Assembly: GCA_963575745.1 (NCBI GenBank) | Contig: CAUYUJ010014624.1 | Coordinates: forward strand, 324,907 to 388,906 | DNA from: Prorocentrum cordatum | Lineage: Eukaryota; Sar; Dinophyceae; Prorocentrales; Prorocentraceae | Direction: 5' to 3' | Length of the DNA stretch: 64,000 bases | In this document: piece after piece, positions 11,125-23,114 of the stretch | Numbering within the stretch: position 1 is the first letter of the stretch | Layout of the letters: each line of letters begins with the position of its first letter | Translations under genes and position numbers: made by a program | The notes under the pieces: model-generated | Databases searched by the model: none | The model's input: the letters and a program-made list of their open reading frames with translations, nothing else | What the model was told of the DNA's origin: nothing

Positions 11125-13070
11125 TTGACGACGCCAACTCCGACGCCTACGCCAACGCCGATGACGACGCCTGAGCCTCCGCCAGTGCCGACGCTGGCAC
11201 CGACGCCAGCGCGTACGCCGAGGGAGCAGTGGCACCAACAATGTCGACTTCAGCACCGACGCCGGCACCGACCTCTGCTCTGGGGGGCACGACTCGACTT
11301 GTCCGCCTCATTGGTGCTGGAGGGATGCACCAGCACATAGTCAGAACGCAGCGCTTAGGAATTCCAGTGGTTCCACATGCGTGCGAGGACACCGCTAGGT
11401 TGCACCGCGACGTCGGCACGAGACGGTAGATTAGTCGGCTCCTATTTCAGCACAACCGTCGGCGCCTAAGCCTGCGTCGACGCCAGCACCGACGCCAGCA
11501 TGCACGCCGGCGATTGCGCCGACACCGACATCAGCGCCTACGCCATCGCCGACGCCAGCACCGACGCCTGCGCGAATGCCGGCGCCTGCACTGGCACCAA
11601 CGACAGTGCCTACACCAGCAGCGGTGTCGTCACCGACACCAGCACAAACCTCGACGCCTACGCCAGCACCGACGCCAGCATAAAGGCCTGCGGTGGCACT
11701 GGCACCAACAATGGTGCCTACACCAGGGCCGTCGCCTACATTGACGACAGCACGAACGCCAGCGCCTGCGTCGGCACCCAAATCGGCACCTTGTTACACC
11801 AGCGCCGCTGTCACCACCGTCACCAGCAACAACACCAGTGCCTATGGCAGCACCAGCGCCAGTATGAGCGCCTGCGATGGCACCCGCATCAACGCCAGCG
11901 CCGACGCCAGCAGCGACGCCAGCACGAACGCTGGTGCCTGCGCCAGCACCCATTCCAGCGCCTACACCAGCACCGACGTTATCAAAGACTCCAACACCAA
12001 TGCCGACGCATACACCATCATCGACGGTAGCCCGAACGCCTTCGATAGCGTCGGCTCCAACGCGAGCGCTTGTGACAGCGCCAGCGCCATCTCTGACGTC
12101 AGCACGAACGCTGGCGCCTGCGCTGTTACTAACGCCAGCGCCTGCATCAGCACTGATGTCATCACCGACGCCAGCACCAACGCCAATGCTTACTCCAGCA
12201 CCGATTCCAACACCGACGCCAGCACAAACACCGGTGCTTACACGAGCGCCGCCGCCAGCATCGGCACCAGCAGGAACGCATTCGAATGCGCCGTCCCCAA
12301 CGCCAGCGCATACGCCAACGCCGACGCCAACACTGACGCCAGCACTGACGCCAGCACTGAAGCCAACACTGGCTTCCCTTCCGACGCCTGCTTCAGCGGA
12401 GATCCCAGCCACGCCTGCAGCGATCGCCCCAACTCCGAGTTCGAGCTCGACTCCCTGACGCGGTCGACAATCTGACCTCCAGCCTCCAGCACTGGACGCT
12501 CCATTTCCACCTCCAACCTTTCCGACTTCAGGGCCGACTAACACATCATCAGCAACGAAAGTCGTGACATTTTCGTTGCGTCTGAGAGCACTTTGTATCT
12601 CAGGCTGCCGCCCCGATTCCGCGACGTTTTCATTGGCCCCGTTTGCGAGGGATGGTTCGAAAACGACTGAGGCAACAGGTTGGCGCACCTCCGCAGCATT
12701 CACATTAGGCCCGACTTTGTCTCCGACTCCAGGACTGGCGACCAGGCCAGCGCCGGCACCATCGCCAACGCCACCGCTTCTCACCAGCGCCGACCCCAGG
12801 GCCGACGCCAACACCGATGCCGGCGCCTACGCAAACGCCAGCGCCGACACCGACGACAGCATCAACGTTGGCGCCTTCGGCAGCACCACAGCCAGCGCAT
12901 GCACCAGCGCCGACGCCAGCAACGGCGACAGTGCACCAGTGAGTCACTCAGCGCACCGGTGTTCAGGCGCTTACGCTGGCGCCTCAGCTCAGCATTAACG
13001 CCTGCGTCCGCACCAGCACCAATGCCAGAGCTACGCCAGCGCCGACGCCAGCATCGACTCCTGACCAGGA
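11125..13070. repeat. Degenerate three-base-phased minisatellite, ~1.9 kb
   Basis: Irregular repetition of GCCGACGCCAGCACC-like units. Because the period is a multiple of three, several frames on both strands stay open (Ala/Ser/Thr-rich on plus; Ala/Gly/Val-rich on minus, including a 394-codon frame at 11630-12814). The openness of opposing frames at once argues that none is a real gene. A less repetitive break occurs at about 12470-12680. Confidence 0.85.
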
Positions 13071-13194
13071 GCGCAACGGCCTCCAATGGCTATCTGCGCA
13101 CGTACATCGGCGCTCTGGCGGAATGGGCTTGCAGCCGACTCCGGCTCCAACTTCTACGACTTCGGTTTTGGCCTCTCCGACTCCGGGTCTACGT

Positions 13195-13560
13195 CCAATT
13201 CGCCTGCACTCACGGCGAACAGCTCACCGATTCCCGCGCCGACCAGCTCACTGACTTCCGCGCCGACCAGCTCACAGGCTCCCGCACCGACCAGCTCGCC
13301 GACTCCCGAGCCGACCAGCTCGCCGACCCTTGCACCGACCAGCTTACCGACTCCAGCGCTGGCCAGCTTGACGGTTCCAACATGGTCCAGCTCACCCTCT
13401 CCCGCAACGACCAGCTTACCGACCAGCCCACAGGCTCCCGCGCCGACCATCTCACAGGGCCACGCGCCGATCAGCTCGCCGACTCCCGCTTCGACCAGAT
13501 CGCCGACTCCCGCTTCGACCAGCTCGTCGACCCCTGCACCGACCTGTTCGCGGACAGTGT
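13195..13560. repeat. 24-bp minisatellite
   Basis: Units of 24 bp with consensus GCCGACCAGCTCACCGACTC plus four bases, about 15 copies. In one frame they read as an 8-residue repeat DQLTDSRA and in another as PTSSPTPA. Both frames run on into the TCC block and I regard neither as established coding sequence. Confidence 0.9.
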
Positions 13561-13569
13561 CCCAAGACC

Positions 13570-14240
13570 GACCTCGTCCTCCTTCTCCTCCTCCTCCTCC
13601 TCCTCCTCCTCCTCCTCCTCCTCCTCCTCCTCCTCCCTCTTCCTTCCTCCTCCTCCTCCTCAACCTCCTCCTCCTCCTCCTCCTCCCCTCCTCCTCCTCC
13701 TCCGTCTTCATTCCTCTCCTCCTCCTCCTCCTCCTCCTCCTCCTCTCCTCCTCCCCCTCTCCTCCACATCGTCCTCCACTCCCCTTCCTCCTTCTCCTCC
13801 TACTCCCCGCCATCTTCTTTCCCCTCATCCTCCTCCTCTCCTCCTCCACCTCCTCCTCCTCAGTCTCTTCCTCCTCCTCCTCCTCCTCCTCCTCACCGTC
13901 CTCCTCCTCTCCTCCTCCTCCTGCTTCTCCCCTTCCTCCTCCTCCTCCTCCTCCTCCTCCTCCTCCTCCTCCTCCTCCTCCTCCCCCTCCTCCTCCACAT
14001 CGTCCTCCTCGTCCTCTTCCTCTTCCTCCTCCTCCTGCTCCTCCTCCTCCGCCCCTTCCTCCTCATCCTCCTGCTCCTCCTCCCCTCTTATTCCTCCTCC
14101 TCCTCCTCCTCCTCCTCCTCCCTCCTCCTCCCTCCTCCTCCTCCCCCTCCTCTTCTTCCTCCTCCTCCTCCTCCTCCTCCTCCTCCTCCTCCTCCTCCTC
14201 TCTTCTCTCCTCCTCCTCCTCCCTCCCCCTCCTCCTTCTC
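13570..14240. repeat. (TCC)n polypyrimidine block
   Basis: About 670 bp of nearly pure C/T with long TCC runs. The 463- and 533-codon ORFs that span it are Pro/Ser/Leu low-complexity artefacts. Confidence 0.95.
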
Positions 14241-14629
14241 ACACTGCTCACACGCCTCACTCCCCCACACCCTTCCTATAGTTTTTCTCCTAGGCGAGCT
14301 TTACGGCCCCGCGGAACCGAAGCGCTTTCTATACCTTGTTGCTACCGTTTTTTCCATTTTCGCCCTCGTCCCCCGCTGCCCCCCCCACCTGTTCGTCAAA
14401 ACGTTCAGGGGCCCTTCGGAAACCATTGGAAACTCCTGCCCGCGCCTCTTGACTTGCACGCCCGTCGTTGGAAGTAGGCACCCTTGGATCTCCAGGTCCC
14501 AATCTACTTTGCCGGACCCAATGTACTTTATCCGCCTTCCGGTTTCATGATTTACTTTCCTCTTCCGATAGACGTGTACACTCCTGAAACTACCAAAATC
14601 ATCATTTACCCGCCCGTTCGCCCGTCTTC

Positions 14630-14860
14630 GCCCCCGCTGGCGTCGTCGACGCCGTCGTCTCCTGACCCTTCTTCGGAGTCGTCTTCCAGGCCCGTCGTCG
14701 TCGCCGCCGTCGGTGGCGTTGTCGATGTCGTCGCCGTCGACGTCGACCGTCGCAGCCGACGTCGCCGTCGTCGTCGCCGTCGCCGCCGTCGCCGCCGCCG
14801 CCGTCGCCGTCATCGTCGGCGTCGTCGACGGCGACGCCGTCGGGGACCCCTTGCCGCGTG
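14630..14860. repeat. (GTC/GCC)n trinucleotide block
   Basis: Imperfect GTC and GCC triplets over about 230 bp. The adjoining sequence up to 15100 has no recognisable gene. Confidence 0.85.
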
Positions 14861-15119
14861 AGGAGCCAGCAGCCAGCACCGGCGGCGATGGCAAAAAGGT
14901 CCAGGACGATTGCTTGTCGGCGCGCCGTCGTTGCCGCGGCCGTTTGGATCGTCGTGTGCGTCGTGGTCTGCATCACCTGTGTTCTCGAAATCATCCTCCT
15001 CGTTTCGTTCTCGTTCTCTGTCTCCTCCTTGATTGCCATCCTCATCCTCCTCTTCCACCGTCCCGCAAGGAATAACACGGTTTCCTTCTTCCCCTCCTCC
15101 CCCCCCTGTATTTTTGCTC

Positions 15120-15540
15120 CGCTCCCTCCTCCTCCTCCTCCTCCTCCTCGGTCGGTCGGCCGGTCGGTCGGTCGGTGGAGAAGGTCTTAGTGGCATGACA
15201 CCCATGCGATTCACAACGCGAGAAACAAGGGTGGTTGGCAGCAGGCAAGGTAACGGCGCACAGTAGCTGAGGCTACACAATCAGCTCGTTCGGGTCACCA
15301 CCAGCCCTGGAGGGCTCAAGGCATGTGGGCCTCCTCCTCCTCCTCCTCCTCCTCTTCCTCGGTCGGTCGGCCGGTCGGTCGGTGGATAAGGTTCTAGTGG
15401 CATGACACCCATGCAAGTCACAAGGCGAGAAAAAAGGGTGGTAGGCATCAGACAAGGTAACGGCGCACAGTAGCTGAGGCTACACAATCAGCTTGTTCGG
15501 GTCACCACCAGCCCTGGAGGGTTGAAGGCATGTGGGCCGC
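15120..15540. repeat. Two tandem copies of a 207-bp unit
   Basis: Each unit has a (CCT)n run, a GGTCGGTCGGCCGGTCGGTC segment, then GTGGCATGACACCCATGC and CAGTAGCTGAGGCTACACAA. The last anchor lies at 15261 and 15468, a period of 207. Divergence is a few percent. Confidence 0.85.
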
Positions 15541-17500
15541 ACGCGTCCAGGCCCGTGGGCGCAAGCCGTAGTAGGTGGTCCAACCAACACGGGTCGAGTG
15601 GAAACTTGGACAACAATGGCCACAACAGCAGCAGCAGCGAGGGAGGCGGCATCGGCGGCGGCGAGCAAGGGAGAGACAAACACACGGTCAGGGCAACTCA
15701 AGCCTTCCCCACTCCTAAGTGCGGGGGGTATTCCTGTCCAGCGCGGGCAGCCCAACCAGGCACGTACACACACAGGAAACGCACACTTTTGCCGTCGTCT
15801 CGTGTCCACGCCTCGGGGGCCTTGCACAATTCCACTTCCGTGTGTCCACAAAGCTGAATGATCAGGGGGGGGGCAGCCTGAGACGTGGCCCACCACAAGC
15901 AAGGGATCCCACGCATCTACTTCCAATGCAAGAGGGTCACCACAGGCATGATGGAAACATTATCTCTTCTGGTTTCGCAGCGGGCTCTTTTCCCCAGGGT
16001 GGGGAGGCCAAAAAGGCCATCGGGATCTCTTAACGAGGTACGGCTGCCCAAGACATGGTGCGGCCAGAAGGAGCGATGGGACGTGGAGCAGAATTTGGCG
16101 GCAACTCTCCATTGCCTGCAAGCAAGGGCTCACAGTTCGCACTGTTCCTCCCGCAAGTGGGGGGTCGATCGCAAAACGAGCGATCTGCACGACAAAGGGG
16201 GTGTCGCGAATGACTTGCTTCCAGGCCTGAGCAAACTGTCAGCAACACTCACTGGGACGAATGATGCGCAGCAGGTGTCTTCTGGGCACCACGGGGAGCC
16301 AAGGCAACACGACAGGGGGGGGCAAGGCGGGGGGACGGGAGCAGAAATCAAAGGCACGAACGCAGCAGGGGGAGACGGGGGACCCAACCACGGGGGGCAA
16401 ACAGGCGGCCCAAACACACGGTCATGGGCATGCGTGGCGTGGTTGTCGGGCAGCCAGCCCCTCCTGGCTCGCGCTGACAAGTTCGCGCCTCCTGGCGCGC
16501 GGCCTCGCGTTCTTCGGGGGTGGGTGGGGGGGGGGGCGGTCACGATGGCGCCAGGCCAAGAACCATCGTTTGGTAGCGCACAATTGTTTAGTAAAACGGG
16601 CGGGATTGTCAAACTTGCGCGCGCAAGCCTGGCAGAACCCCCCCAGTCGCAAAATCGGACAACGTGGCCGCCGACTTGTGAATCTCGCTTACATGCGCTC
16701 TCATGAGAGCGCTCGCGGTGGCCACTGGCCACATGGACACAATCGGAACATGCAAAGCCAGCGTGCCGCGGTGCCGTCGGTGGGGGGGCATGCGGAGCGC
16801 GGGGGGGGCGCGCCCGCAATCAATCGATCAAACCTCCGGGAGTCATGTTTAAGAAGGGTATTCTGCCGAGCGCGTTCTACCACTCGCTGCAACGCGGCTC
16901 GGCAAGATCTGGGGGGGGGGAACGGGCGAGCGAGACCCAACAAAGTAGGGGGGGGCCCTCAACGACAGGCCGTTCCTTGCAAGCAAGCATGGTTTCAGCC
17001 CCCAGCCCTCAGAAGAGGTGAGCTTCCGCATTTAAAAAGGCCCATGCATGAGGGCGGGCGAGCGGGGGGAGTCTGGCCAGGTAACGGAGGCGACAGGTGT
17101 GGAGCACATGCGGAGCACATCATCAATGTGAATACCGTAGCACGAGTAAGCACGTCCTGGTAAGCCAGGCAGGGGTCCTGGGCATTGCTGTGGAGAGGAA
17201 GCCGCAGGGCGCTCCTATAGATGGCGTCATGTGTATTTGCTGCGGGGATAATTGCGAGAGACACAACTGCAGGAGAGAAGTTTGGGCGCGCGAGAGGAGT
17301 CGACGACGACTGACAGTTTTTGACATTTACAACTAGAGCCAACACATTGCAATATCTTGAGTCGGGAGTCCAGCAATGAGGGAAGTCATATGTAGTTGCA
17401 AATCTTCGCGCCGCTTGCAATTGCCTTTGCGTGCGTTTGCCGCCCTCGTCCCGCCCCGCGCTCCGCCTTCCCCGAGCGTCGCCTTCTCCCTGCCGCGACC
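15541..17500. other. G-rich region without a convincing gene
   Basis: Numerous poly-G runs (for example near 16315, 16530 and 16910) and overlapping short ORFs on both strands. No domain, RNA gene or clear repeat was recognised. Confidence 0.5.
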
Positions 17501-17518
17501 GCCCCCTCGCCCCGGCTG

Positions 17519-19021
17519 CTAGGTTGCCCACTGGTGCGCCAGAACCGCGCCAACCGCTTGGAAGGCGTCTGGCGGCTTCGCCCTCAGGCGCAAGTCCAAG
17601 TGCCCGTCGGGGAGAGAGAGCAGCTTGTTCCGGCGCCTCAGTTGCGCCCTCGCCGCTCTGTCGCTGGTAGTCCTACGGCGGCCCTTCTCCGTGTCAGCCC
17701 TGTTCTCCCACCGCCTGCGTTCGCAGCAGAGGTCCTCGAGGCGCGAGATCGTGAGCCCCCCCGCCCACAAGCTCGAGTCAAACGGCCTCGGCTTCACCAG
17801 CTGGAGCAGGGCTCGGAGGCGCTTCGAGTCGCCGGAGTCGCGCGTGGTGCAGCGGCGGAGCATGGGGGAAGGGGGGCAATGCAGGTCGGCTCTCTTGCCC
17901 CCCCCACCCGCGCCGCCCTGCCCCCCATCCCGCCTTGATATCTCTCGTAGACGAAGGGGGGGAGGAGCGCCAAGAGTGCCGACCTGCATTGTTTTCCTCC
18001 TCCCAGAGGACCGCCTTTGCGCCCTCCCCCGCGAAGTCGTTCTCCGCCAGGGTGAGCCCGCGGGCCGCCCTCTGACGGACAGCGGCCAAGTTGCGAGACA
18101 TCAGCATCCTGTGCCACTCGGTGTGCACGAGTAATTAGCGTCTTCTCGAGCGCGTCGCCGAGCGGCTGCCCCATCTCCGATTGCCGCGCAGCCGTCGTGA
18201 AGCGGCTCTTGCGCATGAGCTCGGCGACGTACTTGGCCATCACCTGCCTCTGCTTGTGCGGCCGTATGTGGCCCGCCTGGCGCGCGTGCTCCCCGTTCCA
18301 GAAGGTCCTTTGGCACCCTGCGTGGGCCTGCCATCACCTGCCTCTGCTTGCGCGCCCTTCTCTGGCCCACCTGGCGCTCGTGCTCTGCGTTCCAGAAGGT
18401 CCTATGGCACCCTGCGTAGACCTGCCTGATGGTAGCGTCGTTGACCACCGAGGCGAAAGCACTCGCATTGAAGCGCCTGCCTTCCGCGAAGGCTTGTCCC
18501 GAGCTTGCCTCGTAAGTCACCGGCGCTTTCTGGGGCAAGCCCTCGCCGTTGAACTAAACCCTGGTGGGCAGGATTCTCTGGGGCACCGAAGCAAGGGGCG
18601 CCTTCCTGGAATCGTGGAGAAGTGCGCGGAGGCCCAGGTCGGTGGAGTTGAGCTCGCGCGACGCCTCGCCGCCGCGGCGCGTCGGCCGCCCGGGGTGGGC
18701 GAGGACTGGCGCGACCAAAGAGTTCCAGGCCAACCTCGCGCAGAGCATCTCAGCCACGCTGCGCCCGCGCGGGTTCCCGACTGAGCTTGCGGCCCTGGCG
18801 CTTGCAAAGGCGACCAAACCGTCCGCGTCGTCGTCGCGCGCGCGGGCGCCGCGCCGGAGCAGTCCGACCTGGCGCTCGGCTGCGCCTTCCTTCCGCTCGC
18901 CGCCATGTTGCCGACAGAGGGGCAACCCAATTCGCCCTGCGCAGTTGGCGCGGCGGCGCCCCGCGGGGCCCCCTGCCCGTCGGGCCCGGCGCGGCAGCCA
19001 CGTCGGCGACATGCCCAACAA
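17519..19021 (-). pseudogene. Decayed or intron-split gene, unknown product
   Basis: Successive minus-strand frames give protein-like stretches in order: EMLCARLAWNSLVAPVLAHP (about 18750), STDLGLRALLHDSRKAPLAS (about 18600), ASVVNDATIRQVYAGCHRTF (about 18420), KYVAELMRKSRFTTAARQSE (about 18200), and RLRALLQLVKPRPFDSS with RLEDLCCERRRWENRAD (about 17800-17700). The frame changes several times in 1.5 kb, and a 92-bp internal duplication lies in the middle. No family is recognised. Either a pseudogene or a multi-exon gene whose junctions cannot be placed by eye. Confidence 0.35.
18239..18424. repeat. 92-bp tandem duplication inside the decayed gene
   Basis: CATCACCTGCCTCTGCTTG starts both copies, and CAGAAGGTCCT(A/T)TGGCACCC occurs in each. 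On the minus strand both copies encode a (H/Q)RTFWN(A/G)EH(E/A)RQ-like peptide in different frames, so the copying happened within coding or formerly coding sequence. Confidence 0.8.
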
Positions 19022-19074
19022 CCTGGGGCTCGACCGGCCGCGGAAGAGGCGGCGCAGAGGGAGAACGAGGTGGA

Positions 19075-19565
19075 AGAGAACATAACAAGACAGGAGAATA
19101 TCATAAGGATAAGAATACCAATGCCGAGAGGGCTGGCATACCCAAAGTGCGCCGCAGACGCCCGCGCCCCCGTCGGGAAGCGATCACCATTGCTTACGTC
19201 CACCAGCGCCCGCGCAAGTTCCGCCGGCGCCCCCCGGAGGGGGGGGGGGGGGGCAATGTTCGACGGAAGCGATTGAACAAGAGGGGAAGGCACGGGAAAT
19301 AAGAAGAAGATGGCGAGGCGAGAAGAGGGGGATTATCCGGGGGGGCGTCGAAGAGCAAGCGGGGAATAGTTCGATAACATAACAGGACAGGCGAAGATCA
19401 GAAGGATAGGGACACCGATGCCAGGAGGGCTGGCATCCCCAAAGTGCGCTGCAGAAGCCGACGTCTCCGACGGGGGGCGATCACCAATGCTCACCTCCAG
19501 CTTCCGCGCAAGTTCCGCCGACGCTCCCAAAAGGAGGGAGTTGGCAATGTTCGATTCAACCCTAG
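19075..19565. repeat. Two diverged tandem copies of a ~295-bp unit
   Basis: Copy one begins near 19077 (AACATAACAAGACAG) and copy two near 19375 (AACATAACAGGACAG). Both then share GAGGGCTGGCAT, CAAAGTGCGC, GCGCAAGTTCCGCCG and GGCAATGTTCGA. The copies differ by many substitutions and a poly-G expansion at 19238. Confidence 0.8.
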
Positions 19566-20498
19566 TTGCGCCGCAGCCACGAGGCCGATGCCGCGGGGGG
19601 GAGGACGGGGAGTGGTGGTACAATGTGAGAGATCCGCGTATGTGCACCAGTGCATGCGCCGAAAAGGAGGGGCGAATAAAATGGCAATGGGTTCGAAGCA
19701 TCACGGGGGCGGGGGTCAATTATCCTGGCGAAGGACCCAACCATATGCAGTTGTGAGTATCGCAATTGTGAGTATCTTCTTCGGTGGCGCTCCCTATGGG
19801 GCCACGAACCGCATGAGGGGTGTGCCGAAATGCGGCGGGGTACACAACGCAAAGGAATACGATAGATCTGATTACGAGAGAAAGAACGCGGGTGAGTCAG
19901 AGCGCGAGGGAATCTGAGTATGAATGGGTCTGCGCGCGAGTGAATATATTTGCATGAATGCGATCATGGAACCGCCTAGTGTAAGTGTCGAGCATGCCTG
20001 TCCGAACACACGTGACACTGGGCGTGGCCGCCGCAGGCAGCTTCCGCGGGAACCCCGACGGCAGCGTCCGCACGTCGCGACGCCCATGTCGGCACGCCTC
20101 TTGCGAGGATCGCGCCCGCTTTCGGCTCTTCTTTTCCTTCCTCTTTGCCCGCGCACTCCAAAATCCAAGGCTGCGGGCGCAGCGCAGCGCGGAGTCCCCG
20201 CGACGCGCGCTGGTCGCCCCGGGCGGGGTCCCAGCGACGCGCGCGGGTCGTCCGCTGCGCGAAGCAGAGAGAGCTGACTAGCTAACTGGCTGGCTGATAG
20301 CGGGCAAGTCTCTGACCGCTGGGCAGAGCGACGACGGGCGAACGAGGCGCCGGGCCCCCCGCAGCACGGAGTTCCCGCGACGCGCGCTGGTCGCCCCGAG
20401 AGGGTCCCAGCGACGCGCGCGGGTCGTCCGCGGCGCGAGGCCAAACAATTAGTCGGGCAGTCGAGAGAAGGCGCGGCTCGGGGGAGACGCTCCTCAGG

Positions 20499-20965
20499 TC
20501 AGGCCTCGCGGATGAACTCGGTGAAGCCGAGCTCCCTGGCGAGGGCCGTCGCTTCCCTCCTGCACCGCTTCGCGTGCGCGCCGCAAACTGCTCCAGCTGC
20601 TTCCGCAAGCCCTGCGGCGGCCCTGCCAGGAAGAACTCGATGCGCGGCGCCCGCATGAGCAGGAGGTCCTCGTGGCGCGTGGCGCGCGAGAGCAGCACGT
20701 AGAGCTCCAGCCACCAGTCGTCGTCCTCCTTCTTGCCGTTCCCTACCTCGTGGCGGCCGCAATCCAGGATCACGCCTGGGCGACGTCGACCGAGGGAGCA
20801 GCGCGCCGGGCAGCCGACGGCCCAGGGCGAGAGTCCACAGGACCGAGAGATGGTCTGGCCGCGGACTGCTCGCGCCCCGGAGGTCTGGCCGCCCCCGGAG
20901 CGCCGTTCCCCCGCCCCGTCGCCTTCGCGCATGGTGCGCCCCTGGCACGCCACCGTGGTGATGAC
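20499..20965 (-). pseudogene. Truncated helicase C-terminus (SF1-like, UvrD_C_2 type)
   Basis: On the minus strand VITTVACQGRTM resembles helicase motif V and, further on, WWLELYVLLSRATRHEDLLL resembles motif VI, followed by a conserved-looking tail (RAPRIEFFLAGPPQGLRKQL). A frameshift near 20570 is needed to continue into the tail CRREATALARELGFTEFI, which ends at 20499. The Walker A and B motifs are absent: the sequence upstream of motif V is replaced by the 90-bp minisatellite at about 20985. A helicase of this type would couple ATP hydrolysis to DNA unwinding, but this fragment cannot be functional. Family assignment is from motifs V and VI only. Confidence 0.5.
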
Positions 20966-20989
20966 CCTGCCGTGCGAGAAATGCGGGGG

Positions 20990-21345
20990 GGGGGCCGAAA
21001 TTGGTGGGGGTGACGCATGCGGGCGGCGGCACTGAGGCCTTCGGTGGAGCTCCTTATGAAGCCACGAAGCGTGTGAGGGGTGTGCCGAAATGGGTGTGGG
21101 TGACGCATGCGGCCACGGGCACTGGGGCCTTCGGTGGAACTTCCTATGGAGCCACGAAACGTGTGAGGGGTGTGCCGACATGGGTGTGGGGGACGCATGC
21201 GGCCGCGGACACTGGGGCCTTCGGTGGAGCCCCCTATGGAGCCACGAAACGTGTGAGGGGTGTGCCGACATGGGTGTGGGGGACGCATGCGGCCGCGGGC
21301 ACTGGGGCCTTCGGTGGAGCTCCCTATGGAGCCACGACTTTCCAG
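20990..21345. repeat. 90-bp minisatellite, right-end array (4 copies)
   Basis: Four copies of the unit containing GTGTGAGGGGTGTGCCGAAA and GGGCACTGGGGCCTTCGGTG, with a single isolated, more diverged copy at about 19780-19850. Because 90 is divisible by three, all frames are open; none is a gene. The array ends in TTTCCAGTGCTCAGCGGAAT, which recurs inverted beside the larger array at 40.8 kb. Confidence 0.9.
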
Positions 21346-21519
21346 TGCTCAGCGGAATTTAAAATTCCATTGCCCCACGTGCTGACGACGAGCGCGCATA
21401 TTAATTTCTAGCTACGTAAAAATTAATTAATATATAGAAAAAATTAATGCGGGCGCACGAGTGCTCGGCGCGCTGTGCGATCGTTGCATTATTATTATGA
21501 AGTTGCGTTGGGCCTCGCA

Positions 21520-22250
21520 ATCACGCGTGGACTTTTCTATTGTGGACAGTACAGAACTCCCCAACATCCGTCGGCCTCCTTAAAGGGCCACATAAATTTC
21601 AAATTCAATTTTTGGAATCACATGTCGACTTTTCTATTGTGGACAATACAGAACTCCCCGACATCCGTCGGCCTCCTTAAAGGGCCGCAGAAATGTCAAA
21701 ATCAGTTTTTGGAATCACATGTCGACTCTTCTATTGTGGACAATACAGAACTCCGCAACATCCGTGGGCCTCCTTAAAGGGCAACAGAAATTTCAAATTC
21801 AGTTTTTGGAATCACATGTCGACTTTCCTATTGTGGACAATACAGAAATCCCACGCGCGCGCGCGTCGGAGTTCTGAATTGTCCACAATACAGAGGGTGA
21901 CCCGCGCGGGGTCGGGTCACCCGAAATCCTGTCGGTCACCTTAAGGTGACCGACGGGATTTGGGGTGACCCGACCCCGCGCGGGTCACCCTCTGTATTGT
22001 CCACAATAGAAGAGTCGACATGTGATTCCAAAAACTGAATTTGGATTTGTTTTGGAGTTTTGCATTGTCCACAATAGAAAAATCGACATGTGATTCCGAA
22101 AACTGAATTTGAAATTTCTGTGGCCCTTTAAAGAGGCCGACGGAAGTTGGGGAGTTCTGTATTGTCCACAATAGAAAAGTCGACATGTGATTCCAAAAAC
22201 TGAATCGAACATGTCTGTGGCTAAGGAGGCCGACGGACGGACGGGGAATC
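21520..22250. mobile_element. Foldback inverted-repeat element built from 97-bp units
   Basis: The left half has about four direct copies of a 97-bp unit containing TCTATTGTGGACAATACAGA and ACATCCGTCGGCCTCCTTAA (CATGTCGACT at 21621, 21718 and 21815). The right half has about three copies in reverse complement. The centre, between 21942 and 21943 in GGTCACCTTAAGGTGACC, is flanked by about 60-bp arms with only a couple of mismatches. The whole stretch can fold into a long hairpin, as in foldback transposons or large MITEs. It encodes no protein. Target-site duplications were not identified. Confidence 0.75.
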
Positions 22251-22267
22251 GTTCGCGCCCGCGAGGG

Positions 22268-22332
22268 CACACATCATCATCATCATCATCAGCATCATCA
22301 TCATCATCGCCATCATCATCAGGGTCAGTATT
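22268..22332. repeat. (ATC)n microsatellite
   Basis: ATC triplets with a few interruptions, directly to the right of the foldback element. Confidence 0.9.
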
Positions 22333-22478
22333 CATCATCATTCAGGTGGGCCGAAGGCTATTAGATGATCAAACAGAAGCGTCAAGAATTCGACAGTATG
22401 TGCTCGTCCTCGGGGGGGGCAGAGACAGAGAGAAAGAACGCGACGCGACGACGATGGAGCGGCGACGGCGGCGGCGGC

Positions 22479-22517
22479 GGCTGTTTCGGCCGCGCTCCCC
22501 TGCTGGTCGTTTCGGCC
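22479..22517 (+). repeat. 13-nt hairpin motif, two copies
   Basis: GGCTGTTTCGGCC at 22479-22491 and GGTCGTTTCGGCC at 22505-22517, 26 bases apart. The arms GGCTG/CGGCC pair (one G-U) around a 3-nt loop. See the finding on RGCYRNNTYGGCY. A further copy, GGCCGAAACAGCT in reverse sense, is at 23260-23272. Confidence 0.7.
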
Positions 22518-23068
22518 GGCGGCGGCGGCGGCGGCGGTGGCGGCGGCGAGACGTCGACGGCAACGGGGGCGCGGTGCGAGTGGGGACTGCCCGGCGGTGC
22601 GCCGTTAGTGACCCTCGCACCGTTGCTCCCCGGCCCCGCGCACGGCGCGGAGAGTGCCCCTTGTTGGATGAGGGTCTCTCTCTCGTCCCTTTCCTTTTCG
22701 AGGCGTGTTCGTGATTCACCTGCGCGCTCTCGGCACTGTCCTCACTGTCCCCCTCCCGAACAACTTCACCATGATGTCTCCTTCCTCCCTCCGCCATCGT
22801 CCTGATTCCATTCATCGGCATTCGTGCCTCCGCCACTTCCGTCTGCGCCTCCTCCGCTTTCTCCTCGCCGTCGTCCGAAGATGCCCGCTCTGACGTCCGA
22901 GGATGCCCGCTTCTTCTGCGCCTCCCCCGCTCTGACGTCCGAGGATGCCTTCCTACATTTCTCTGACGTTTCCAGGCCTCCAGAGGCCTTTGCTGCCGGG
23001 GGCCTCCAGGGACATCCAGGGACATCCGGCGACCTCCAGGGACCTCCAGGGACCTCCAGCTGCGCGGG

Positions 23069-23112
<44 letters not shown>
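23069..23112. repeat. (AT)n microsatellite
   Basis: Uninterrupted AT dinucleotides of about 43 bp. Confidence 0.95.

Positions 23113-23114
<2 letters not shown>

Noticed and set aside
11630-12814. 394-codon minus-strand Ala/Gly/Val-rich ORF
   Set aside because: It is the shadow of a three-base-phased minisatellite that is equally open on the plus strand.
12680-14477. 463- and 533-codon ORFs over the 24-bp minisatellite and the TCC block
   Set aside because: They are made of repeat translation (PTSSPTPA, DQLTDSRA, then poly-Pro/Ser/Leu) and overlap one another in different frames.
16016-16040. Spliced-leader-like match on the minus strand (GGCCTTTTTGGCCTC)
   Set aside because: Only the palindromic core matches, with no leader ends and no gene downstream.
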